The notes beneath the pieces are model-generated. The model searched no databases. It was not told where the DNA came from and saw only the letters and a program-made list of their open reading frames with translations. Below are positions 1 through 9,800 of a DNA stretch of 26,065 nucleotides, in pieces. The stretch is from contig NW_023365705.1 in assembly GCF_000003815.2 (NCBI RefSeq), positions 96,195 to 122,259 of the forward strand, written 5' to 3'. This stretch comes from Branchiostoma floridae. Taxonomy: Eukaryota; Chordata; Leptocardii; Amphioxiformes; Branchiostomatidae. Numbering within the stretch: the stretch's first letter is position 1; every line of letters starts with the position of its first letter. The translations under genes and the position numbers were made by a program.

Positions 1-156
1 CTCATGAAACGGGTATTTTTCCCATATATATTACACTCTTCGGAATACAAATGCACCCGACTTTTGACTAAATCACCACGACTGACTTTTCGACCAAACA
101 CTGTTCTAAACCTATGAACCCCCATACGGGACCGCTTCCAATTCTCGGCTTTGACC

Positions 157-164
157 TGACGTCA
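157..164. promoter_or_regulatory. CRE palindrome TGACGTCA
   Basis: Exact cAMP-response-element palindrome about 60 bases ahead of the ATG at 225. It could belong to a promoter of the P2X7-like sequence; a chance match is possible. Confidence 0.3.
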
Positions 165-224
165 CGGGTTTTCCAAATATGGGCATCCGCACAGATCAAA
201 ACACGAAGCAGACGACAAAGTGTC

Positions 225-633
225 ATGGCGGACTCAGGCGGCCGTGGCTCAGACTAGTTCGACCCAGACTACATTATCACGGTCATACGCATATGAGCCT
301 GAACGTGATTCTGGAGAGTCGGAGAGTAGCGATGAGAACAATCAGCCTGCAGAAGCCTTTGCTGGGACCGCCACGCAACCAGAGGCGGCATGAGACGACC
401 GGGATTACGAGACGGAGGGTTGCATGCATGCTAGCGCCAAGAAGCATATGGTGCAGATGCGATGACTACAACTGCAGCCTACAGTGTGTGAGTGTATGTG
501 TTGCCACGACCTTCGTGAGCTGACAGATCCCGTGGACCACAGCAACCCCGATCGAAGCGGTATGGGCGTCGGGAGCGGCCGTAGCCAGCTGAAATGCGTC
601 AAGCTACACGAGGAATTCCATCCCGTCTCATGA
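225..633 (+). pseudogene. P2X7-receptor C-terminal-like cysteine-rich fragment, frame-broken
   Basis: Three frames carry consecutive pieces. ATG at 225 gives MADSGGRGSD then a stop. Frame 1 around 292 gives YEPERDSGESESSDENNQ. Frame 2 at 446-472 gives IWCRCDDYNC. Frame 1 at 478-633 gives PTVCECMCCHDLRELTD and QLKCVKLHEEFHPVS before TGA. The order acidic linker, WCxC...C, CxCCxxL, then C...F.PV resembles the zinc-binding cytosolic ballast domain of P2X7 receptors, which also occurs without the channel in many invertebrate proteins. The frame breaks suggest a pseudogene or base-call errors. Assignment rests on cysteine pattern from memory. Confidence 0.42.
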
Positions 634-2298
634 GGTCTGCACTGAAAACTGCACTTATATTATCTACAGTGACAAAATGACTTGGACTGGAAGATGTCAG
701 GGAGCCATTGAGAAATAGGTAACGTTAAATGTAGATTTTGTGTTTCTGTTCCATTTATTTTGCACGATCTGTGTGTGGGGTCGCACGATGGTGAGCTTAC
801 GGAAACATAGCCGCATGTGGTCGAATTTGTGACCTGTATATAAATCTATTAGCAGGACTCGAAATACTGTTTTTTTGTATACCTGCACTGGTGCAGGTAA
901 CATTGGAAATTACCTGCACCAGACAAATTTTACCTGCACCATTCTGAACTTAGTAAGTATGAATCATACTAAAATTTTTCAGGAACCTTTTTTCACTACA
1001 GTATATTACCTGATATGTTGTGCACCTAAAAGTTTTTAAACCTCGTTTCCGGTACTTTTTGTGTGAAGAAATGGACAGTTTTGTGATAACTTGTGCCACC
1101 AATTTAGTGTGAAAAGTTGGAAATGTTTGGAGGGGGTGCTGTTAGGGCAATACCAAGATCTGAAAATAACCAGATTGAAACAAAATGGCAAGCAGTGTAC
1201 TTGTTGCAATCTTTTAATACAAAAAAAATATAACATTACAATTTACATGCATTTTGTTTCTCCCAGAATCTTACAACTGTCAGCGTACAGACAGTTTTCG
1301 TGCTGGGTCCACAAGAATCATCTTGGGAGATCAGTGTGGCGGTGGTTCCAGCCTGTGCAGTCACCAAAATAAGACAGACTTATCCCTCTAAAGATGAGAC
1401 TAATTACATAGGACATTTTCCTGTTAAGATATTTCGCCACCACATGTTCAATTGCTAAATTGATCTGACGTTAAACCAGAGAGTGATCTATAAATCTGTA
1501 TTCTACTAACTTTTTACTGTTAGGGTTATCCATTCTTGTTAAGCTTGGGGTTAGAATTAGAATTAGGGTGAGGCTTTACTGCTAAAATAAAACAATCTTG
1601 ATAACAGTGTTACACAGTTTCCACATTATTTGCACTATAACAGGTGCATTCAACCAAATGCGGACATCTATCTACCTCACCTGTATAAATTTATCTACCT
1701 ATTCATGGTTTATACAACAGGCCAAATAGAAACCTTGAACATATTAAGTATCCTTATTTTCATATTCCTTTGAACTAGATATACAGCAAGATAGACATGT
1801 ATTTTATATCAATATACAATTACATTTCTGTGTAATTTTCAAAAATAGGCAGGGAAAACTTTGGTGGACACACATATATTGTTGTAAAACAGCATTTGTT
1901 TCTGACATATGTAGGCAGGATATTTATGAATAAAATGATCCACTGGATATACAATGGGAACTTGTCCTTATTAACATAATAATATAGCCTGTCATATAAA
2001 ATCAGTATATCAGGATCTACCTGGATTTAACCTGAAGTATATGGGCTACTGCCAACATGTTCAAGTTGCATGTTCATGAATTAATATTTATATTTTCACA
2101 TTTCTTGTGTCTAAGAGAAATAGGAGCAGCAGTTTTGAAACGTTCAAAACAGAAACTACATGTAGTTTTGTCATATAAAGCATGTATGCTAAAAAAAACA
2201 TAACAAAAATGAGAAAACATGACCATGAAAACAGTAGAGTTCCAAACGAGACTCGTTTACTAGCCTGTAAACCTTGAACGGTACTGTGCAATTGCAGT
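634..2298. other. Intergenic or intronic AT-rich stretch, no gene seen
   Basis: No coding pattern or splice-consistent exon was seen on either strand. The only structure is at 881-942: a near-palindrome ACCTGCACTGGTGCAGGT at 881-898, followed by two more TACCTGCACC motifs at about 30 and 48 bases further on. Confidence 0.5.
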
Positions 2299-2304
2299 TT
2301 TATT
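2299..2304 (-). promoter_or_regulatory. Poly(A) signal of the minus-strand gene
   Basis: AATAAA on the minus strand (TTTATT on plus), 15 bases after the TGA at 2320-2322. It fits the 3' end of the unidentified antisense gene. Confidence 0.45.
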
Positions 2305-2319
2305 GTCTGGCCTGGAAAG

Positions 2320-2483
2320 TCAGGCTTTTGGAGCACCTAGCCACCACAAAACTCCCGATGCCTGTGTATGACAGCCTTCAACACCTTTCTTTTTGAAAGT
2401 GTAGTCCTGTTTCTTCTCATAGATGTTTTTGACCACATAGTCTCCTAGCCTCTTACTGTAGTCCAACCGCTGCCTTAGGTCAA
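2320..2483 (-). CDS. Terminal coding exon of an unidentified minus-strand gene
   Basis: Minus-strand exon after TTTGCAG at 2484. Two bases complete a Val codon, then 53 codons and a TGA at 2320-2322. Encodes DLRQRLDYSKRLGDYVVKNI, YEKKQDYTFKKKGVEGCH and TQASGVLWWLGAPKA. Its phase matches the upstream exon at 3293-3333, and a poly(A) signal follows 15 bases after the stop. The charged, lysine-rich composition looks coding. I do not recognise the family. The gene is antisense to ACC and its front exons were not found. Confidence 0.55.
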
Positions 2484-3292
2484 CTGCAAAGAATATATTC
2501 TGAAGTCAACAATGTTCTTGTGATTAAGATATTCACTGATGACAAAATAATACTAGGCCACATTTGCATCTATGTTAAAAATGACAATCATGAATAACAA
2601 GAGAGGCTGAAATTTACAAACTCCATCTCCCTTTCCATGCAAAAACTGACTCTTCCATGTCAACCTTTTGCTGAAATCGATCATACATGAACTATTAGTA
2701 TGATCTTAGTATTACAACATCACCCAACTCCAAGATGGCTTTTCTGAATATAACATCCATCAAGCATGCAAGCAAGCAAGAATGGCTTCTGGGCTGCCTA
2801 CAAAAGAATATATCACTTATAACAGTGCTTAGCACATTTCTGCAACCAATATATATTACTGTACTGACTATAATTCTTAAATCGGATATTTGAAAGGTTT
2901 TAAATATAGATTTACACTAGCTACTATACAGTATAGTAGCCACATATTCTTTTACATGGCAAAACAGAGAACATTTCTTATATTAATTTCAGAGTCACTC
3001 CCAGGAAAGAAGCAATTATAAGCTTGTCATGATAATGATTAAATTTGGCATGCACTACAAAATCTGTTAGTGCAATAAATATTTTGGTTTGACTTTAAGG
3101 TATACCAGTGCTAGTCCATTAGCCCAAATCATATACTTCTGTCAATCTTTTTTACCAGAACAAGTAATCTTACCAAACAGATCATGTCCCTTGACAAATC
3201 CAGTGTTGTCATTTTAAGAAATAAATATACATACATGTAAGTAGGCACATGAGGACACTTTTCTACTAGTAATGAAATTAAAAATTAATCAC
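2484..3292 (-). other. Intron between the two minus-strand exons
   Basis: AT-rich. No further exon fits: a stretch near 3177-3222 has a GTAAGA donor but no acceptor and the wrong phase. Confidence 0.4.
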
Positions 3293-3333
3293 CTTTTGAC
3301 TTGGGCTTTTCCTCGACCACGTCCTTCTCTTTT
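3293..3333 (-). CDS. Penultimate small exon of the minus-strand gene
   Basis: 41 nt on the minus strand between TTTGATAG and GTGATT. In the frame that continues into the exon at 2483 it encodes KEKDVVEEKPKSK, followed by the split Val codon. Supported by phase agreement and charged composition only; no homologue is recognised. Confidence 0.45.
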
Positions 3334-3483
3334 CTATCAAACAAAAACAGAAGTGGCAGTTATGCACCAGTTCATCATCATGCATAATTTTAAAGACATG
3401 GAACTCTATGACATTATTGCATGCTATGGAATTCTGCAAATCCTGCACTTCCGGTGGTGTCTGCTATCTTAGCCAACCTTGGG

Positions 3484-4480
3484 AACAATTTCTTGTAAAT
3501 TGTACAACTACAGGCAGTCGAGTGACTACCAGACATTTTGGAATGTACACAAAAAGTTTGAAGACCGTAGTTTTGGGGAATACAGAGATGTTAGCACTTG
3601 AATACAATGTAAAAGTTTGCTAATCGTATGTCAACAAAAATGGCGTGGCCGTGAACACTTCTGAATGCAAGGCCGATTTATTTTGGGGCCCGATTTCTCG
3701 TAAACGGTATAACTACGAGCTTAACAAAAGTAGTCGAGTCACTATCAAACATTTAGGAATGCACATAAAAAGTTTGAAGACCTTAGCTTTTCAGGATGCA
3801 GAGATATTATCACTGTAGTAATCTAGGTAATCACATGTCAACAAAAAATGGCGTCGCTAGCCGAAAACACTCTGAATGCAAGGTCAATTTCAGGCCCAAT
3901 TTCTCGTAAACGGTATAACTACAAATTTAACGAAAGCAGTCGAGTTACTATCAGACAGTTAAGGAATGTACACAAAACGTTTGAAGACCTTAGCTTTCCG
4001 GGATGCAGAGATTTTAGCACTGTAGTGAGAGCTGAAAGTAGTCGCTTGTCGCCATACACGTGCATGTGACGTATGTCAAAACAAAAAATGGATAGCCTCA
4101 ATACCAGACTGACTACGCTGGTTTCATAAGGAGAATAATCATTTGCCAAAGGCAAGGGTTTGCTACCAGAGAGGTTGGTCGGCCGTGGAGGGGAAATGCG
4201 AATCTAATCGTGGACTGATTCCCTTGGCCAATTCCCGATTTTTTTCCCGAATTGTACGATCCCCGCACCCCCGTAGCAAGGCCTGGTGGAGGCTAAAAAT
4301 GACGCCGCTAACAGTAAACACGCTACTTTCATGGTCAGTTTCGGGCCCAATATCTCGGTACGCTGAGTGAGTGAGAGCAAACCGAAAACGGTAAAATTAC
4401 TATCGGACATTTAGGAAGGTACACAAAAAGTCTGATGCTCAGCGAACCTCGGAATACAGAAATTTGGCAACTTTTTACGG
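3484..4480. repeat. Degenerate ~205-bp satellite, four copies
   Basis: Copies are recognised by TTTCTCGTAAACGGTATAAC and by an AAAAAGTTTGAAGACC-like core. They start near 3485, 3688, 3895 and 4345. Each also carries GTCAACAAAAAATGGCG and CTGAATGCAAGG in the same order. Copies 3 and 4 are separated by an inserted MITE. No coding frame is preserved. Confidence 0.8.
4093..4295. mobile_element. Small hAT-like MITE inserted in the satellite
   Basis: A 203-bp element beginning TAGCCTC and ending GAGGCTA. The imperfect inverted repeat extends over about 25 bases (ACCAG and TACG blocks in both arms). Flanks are AAAATGGA on the left and AAAATGAC on the right, an approximate 8-bp target duplication as in hAT elements. 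The insertion point falls inside the satellite's AAAAAATGGCG motif. No transposase. Confidence 0.65.
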
Positions 4481-5409
4481 ACCATTCTGCTATCTAAAAA
4501 TGACTATCTACATATTGGCAGATCGCTACAGAATGGCCCGCAAATAATGATTGGAACGCGTTTGCCTACCAGTTCTGATAGAGGTTGTGCACACATATTT
4601 AGTCTAGCCCTAAAAGCAATTCTGAGCATCTAACATCGAAATTTATGCCAGTACCAACCTTTTCAACTGGAAGAGTCCTTGGCGGCTTTGTCGATCCAGC
4701 CTGTCCGTAACACACCATGCGCATTGAATTCTGGGATTGTTGGTAAGGGACTAGCGGGGAATTCAAGAAGTCGATCGCTATAATGCACGCCCTGCGTTCA
4801 GGCTTCAACTCATGGTACAATTGACAAAACAAACTTGATTCAAGCATAACAATTTATTCTCTGATGAATTATGATACCCGCTTCTGGAGTGGAATGCCCC
4901 TTTAAGCATGGCTATTTAATGTACTGGCTGCTAGTTCTCACTTGGCACCGCTACATTGCTATTTTCAACAGTGACTGAGTCAGACATTTCATATGCTTAG
5001 CACTGCTACATTGCAGCTACATCAACCTTTAACAGCATTGCTAGTTCACCCTTAGTCATGTTGTATGTCATTTCTTACTGTCTTTATCTGTAGTGTTGTC
5101 ATTAATTTGGCTGTTTGTAGATGGCAGGCGGAAATACATTGCCACAGACCAGGATTTTTGTTTTCGTGTTTGAACTCGGCATGACCCTGTATCACTGTAT
5201 CTATAGTGGCATAATTTTTTTCATTGGTACTGTGCAATAGCTTGTACATTGTAATTCATCTAGTGCAGGTACAAGGGGTAGGGTAGGTTAGTTTGAGCAT
5301 GCACCATGTCAATGGCTGCAAGTTTCCTCAACTATGAGAAAATTGTAGCATGTCTCAGACAATGGAATGATAGTTCTGATTTTTAGATTTGTGTTTAATT
5401 TACTCAACA
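4481..5409. other. Non-coding stretch with a short tandem duplication
   Basis: No supported exon. A degenerate 60-bp tandem pair (GCACYGCTACATTGC) is present at about 4945-5032. Confidence 0.4.
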
Positions 5410-5512
5410 AAATGGCATCAACATTTACAACAACATTTATTATCATTCCTCAAAAGTACATAGGCAGGGGGAGCTATACAAGCCTCCCTGAATTGGGTAC
5501 AATATGTACAAT
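5410..5512 (-). mobile_element. Probable 3' tail of a LINE-type element
   Basis: On the minus strand the stretch ends in AATAAATGTTGTTGTAAATG. Its body resembles the untranslated 3' ends of non-LTR retroelements. No reverse transcriptase is visible and boundaries are uncertain. Confidence 0.3.
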
Positions 5513-6327
5513 AAATTCGCTAAAACAATCATAGTCAAAACGTTAAACATACACGCTATGTGCTATGCAGCATTGTTATACAGTCTGAGGGCACAGTGCA
5601 ACAGGATTATCTTGCATAATTGTAAGTTAAATCAGGAGAAAGCTGCTGCTATGATCCTCCATTATCTTAATTGATTAGATATTTGCTTTATATTAATTTT
5701 GACACTATGATATTATCACAGTTTTAATATTCTTCCTAGTGTGTTAGGCATACATTCACTAGCTCTTGTTACACAGTGACTGAAGCCTTATTTTACTGAT
5801 ATCAATGCTATTTTCTGTTTTCTAACATTCAAGTTATATTTATTTAATATTGTTTGATACATAATGTAACTACCATTGCTGTTAACATCATGCACAATGT
5901 GTTGCCATACTGTCACATTTTTTCACCTTTGTTTGTTGTACCTAATGCATGTCACAATGTTGCTAACACGAAATGCTACAAAATGTATCTGATCATCCCA
6001 ATAATGTCACATCTTGCTGTTGCAAATCATTGCTGACATCATATACATAGTAGTAAAACTCACTCCTGGCAGTATTACTGGCATTTGGCTGTACTGTGCA
6101 GTCCACATGAGCATTTATTTTGGCCACACCTCTGTAGTGGATCCATAATTATTCTGCATGCATGTAGCCTTCAGAAGTTATTTTGTTTCCAGATATATTT
6201 TCAAGCCGAGACTTCTGATTGGATGATGTATGAAGACATGTACATGGGTCAATTACTGCTAAATGAAATTCTTGAGATAGATTCTCGGGAAAAAAAAACA
6301 GGAATTTTCATACTGTTTATAGCGTTT
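5513..6327. other. AT-rich stretch, nothing identified
   Basis: No exon with convincing coding character was found. The open frame running from 6085 crosses the fold-back repeat and has no protein-like conservation that I recognise. Confidence 0.4.
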
Positions 6328-6529
6328 GTTTACCTTTATCAGCGGGGTAACCTATATGCGTTGTACCTCAACATTGGGTATTTAGGGATATCAAGTCAGT
6401 GGACCGTGGTTTCAAGTTGCATTTTTGTTAGATATTGCAGTATAAAAACACCATCGGTTGACTTAATATCCCTAAATACCCTAGGTTTAAATACAATGGA
6501 TAAAGGTTACCCCACGAATAAAGGTGAAC
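6328..6529. mobile_element. Fold-back (inverted-repeat) element
   Basis: A left arm at 6328-6402 and a right arm at 6451-6529 are imperfect reverse complements over about 75 bases (GGGGTAACCT and GGGTATTTAGGGATAT blocks are shared), with a loop of 48 bases. It would form a long hairpin and looks like a fold-back MITE. No clear target duplication was found. Confidence 0.7.
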
Positions 6530-6687
6530 TAGTGTTAGTACTGTTACTGTTGATTTTCCAAAGCATCTAATTTGGCACAAATATATACAGAAGTGATCAT
6601 AAGGCTAAAAGGGTCTGTTGGGGTTTAGTAACAGCCTGTAATAAGCCGAATCTAACAGTGTTTACCACCCCTCCTGTCCCCATATAG

Positions 6688-6825
6688 AGCCCCCCGGAAG
6701 GCTGTTGACGACGGCTCGCTGCCCCGCGTGGTGAGTCTGGGGGAGAACATGAATGACCTTGACCTTCCCCCGTGTCAGCGCATGGGCGCCATGGTGGCCT
6801 TCGACAGCTTCTCGGCTTTCACAAG
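6688..6825 (+). CDS. ACACA: ACC exon: start of central-domain segment in window
   Basis: 138 nt, entered after ATATAG with one base completing a codon, then 45 codons and two bases left before GTAAGT. Encodes [17 protein letters not shown], matching the conserved PPCQRMGGMVSF block of vertebrate ACC. The N-terminal part (ending [11 protein letters not shown]) is the variable linker. Its 3' end is repeated in the following intron. Confidence 0.93.
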
Positions 6826-9800
6826 GTAAGTCTCTCTGGTTAAGCCAAGTCTTAGAACTGTGTCATAAGAGTTTTATAGGTGTGTTAGTGTCTTAGATGT
6901 GCCATGGTCGCCTTTGACAGCTTCTCAGCTTTCACAAGATGAGTCTGAAAACTAAAGAGAGTCTTAGAACTGTTTCTTAGAATTGTTTTTAGAAGAGCTT
7001 TGGGTGTGTTAGTGTCTTAGATGTGCCATGGTTGCCTTCGACAGCTTCTTGGCTTTCAGAAGGTAAGGACTGTGTTAGAGCCTTAGATGTGGTATAGAGT
7101 CTTAATTTAAAACTATGTTAGAGTCTTAGATGTCTTTGACAGCTTCTCAGCGTTCACAGGGTAAGTCTGTAAGGAGTATTAGAACTGTGTTAGAGCCTCA
7201 CATGTGTTATAGAGTCTAAATAGAACTGTAGTATAAGGGTCTTAGATGTGTTTTATATGTAGAGTGACTGTCTTAGATGTGTTATAGAGTCTTAGATGTT
7301 CCATGGTCGCCTTTGCCAGCTTCTCAGTAAGCCTGTAAGTCTCTAGAGCAGTCTTAAAACTGTGTCTTAATTAGTGTGTGGTTCATTAGTACGTATACGT
7401 CTTGAACACACTTTCAGGTTTGAATGTGAAATCAGATTCATGCTGAAGTAGTCTTTTGACAGCAAGTTCTTGTTGGCTACCAGCTAGGCATCAGGGAAGG
7501 GGTTAGAAGGAGATTACAAACAGAATCATGCATATGGCTGACGGGGAGTGTAGAGTTTTGCTTATTTTACACCAGTTTTGTTGTTTTGATGTTGTGTTTG
7601 TTCCGCAGAGTTTTTCCTGAGTTTCTGGACCTAGCAGCGCCCCCACAGGCAGACTCTCCGTATGTGTGGGGAATGTACCCTGGGTTTGGGCTAGGGTTTA
7701 AGGGTTACGGTCGAGCCCATTGTGGGTTGACCCCATTGTTACTGCATGTGCAGGGATGTTCCTTTTGGGTGTCTATTGGCAAGGTTTCACATGGATGCAC
7801 CCCTCTCTACACCTCCACATGGTTTAACCCACAAGCATCAGTTTTCTTCACTTTCAAAATCACACATGCTGAGGTGCCACCATGGCAACTGGTAACCATG
7901 GCAACCTGTGTTACCATGGTTACATCATATGTGACTATCATTATAACCAAGGTGGTACAAGGGTAACCATAGTGGTGACTGGTTTGTATCCATGATTAAT
8001 TGGTTCATAACCATGGTAACTGTTCTGTAACCATGGTGACCTGATGTTGTTGTTCTGTGTGCCCAAGCCTGTTCCAGGAAGTGATGTCGATGTTCCGGGA
8101 CAGCCCGCCCCCCTCTCCCAGCTTCACGGACAGGAACCAGGGATTCATGGAGAAGGGCACGTCCGGCATGTACGGGAGCAGTGATAGTCTCAGCAGCCTG
8201 AACGAACAGGTGAGCACAGGTGGACAGGTGTGTTACACAGGTGTGTTACTCAGGTGTGTTAGGCAGGTGTGTCACACAGGTGTGTTACATGGAGAAGGGC
8301 ACGTCCGGCATGTACGGCAGCAGTGATAGTCTCAGCAGCCTCAACGAACAGGTGAGCACAGGTGGACAGGTGTGTTACACAGGTGTGTTACATGGAGAAG
8401 GGCACGTCCGGCATGTACGGGAGCAGTGATAGTCTCAGCAGCCTGAACGAACAGGTGAGCACAGGTGGACAGGTGTGTTACACAGGTGTGTTACACAGGT
8501 GTGTTACATGGAGAAGGGCATGTCCGGCATGTACGGCAGCAGTGATAGTCTCAGCAGCCTCAACGAACAGGTGAGCACAGGTGGACAGGTGTGTTACACA
8601 GGTGTGTTACACAGGTGTGTTACATAGGTGTGTTAGGCAGGTGTGTTACACAGGTGTGTTACATAGGTGTGTTTGGCAAGTGCTAAGTGAGACATACAAC
8701 ATATATAATAATATATCACCTGAGGTAGATGTATGCATATTTTGTTGAGCTGCTTAGGTTTTACATAGTCACATGTAAGTACATGTAAGTGCATACAGGT
8801 TGTTAGCTCGACTGGTTGAACTGACACACAGGTGAGTCAAACAGGTGGGACAGGTGTAATTTCTGAGGAGGTATTTAAATCTGTCATAGAAATACATAAA
8901 CCTCATTGACAAAGAACAGTTGTCTGTATATAAAATGATTGTAAAACTGTATCAATCCCAACATTGTCCACTTCTCAGCACATGACACTTGACTGTTTCA
9001 CAGACCAGAGAAAACTGTTAGCCTTGTTTTTTTCCCAACAGGGTCGTCCTAAGACATCAAGGTCACCTTCAGTTGCATCTATCGGGGTAAAAAGCTACGA
9101 AACGTTCCTAAAACTTTCCAAAAACATCAATTAACCCACATGATCTCCAGCCAATCATCAGGGGTGTTGCAAATCAGGGTTGTTTTACAAACGACATTTT
9201 CAGAATAACACATTTTGGGTCAAGGTTCATGATCTTTTGCTGACCAATTAGAAAGAGCCTCTCAAATGAATCTTTAGCATCCCAGGCTTGTAGACCAATC
9301 AGCAAGAGCTTAACAGAATGATGTAGTTTTGCATTCACAGGCTGTAAGGTGAAGGGTCACAATCTGCCTCTCAACCAATCAGCAATGATCTTACAGATCT
9401 AGTTGCCTTGTTCAGGGGTCAAGGTCAAAGGTGTTGTAACATGATCCTACAATGCCATCTTGTGCAATAATCATGAACTTTCAGTACTATTGATGTACAA
9501 GATGATTGTGAAGTTTGTTCAACTTAAGGAAAAAAATTTATGGATAACATCCTCTAGAAACCCATCATCTGAATAGAAAGATGAAAATATCTAACAATTG
9601 GATTTTTCACAAGATTTCTTGCACCATAATTATTATGGCAAAATCAACAAAGCTATAAGGGACAAATGGCCTTCAAGTAAATAATCATGAAAAGATGGTA
9701 ATTATCCTATATTGTACAATGGTTGAGCCAGTTGAGACAAAATAAACATTTTCAACCAAATGTCTTCCAGTTGCAATGTTAACAATAAGCTGTAGTAAGA

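Noticed and set aside
3177-3222. Possible extra minus-strand exon reading NTGFVKGHDLF before a GTAAGA
   Set aside because: No acceptor, and its phase cannot join the flanking exons at 3293-3333 and 2320-2483, which fit each other directly.
4670-4740. Possible first exon of the minus-strand gene (reading QAGSTKPPRTLPVEK)
   Set aside because: The frame that reads well has the wrong phase for the next exon, and GTTGGT is a weak donor.
6085-6570. 161-codon frame as a gene
   Set aside because: Runs through both arms of a fold-back repeat; no protein-like features or neighbours in phase.
7660-7966. Extension of the 7609 exon through the open frame to 7966
   Set aside because: A strong GTATGT donor at 7660 ends the phase-compatible exon; the rest has no ACC similarity.
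8147-8570. Four tandem exons
   Set aside because: Repeat copies lack acceptors; only donors are duplicated, and distal donors shift frame.
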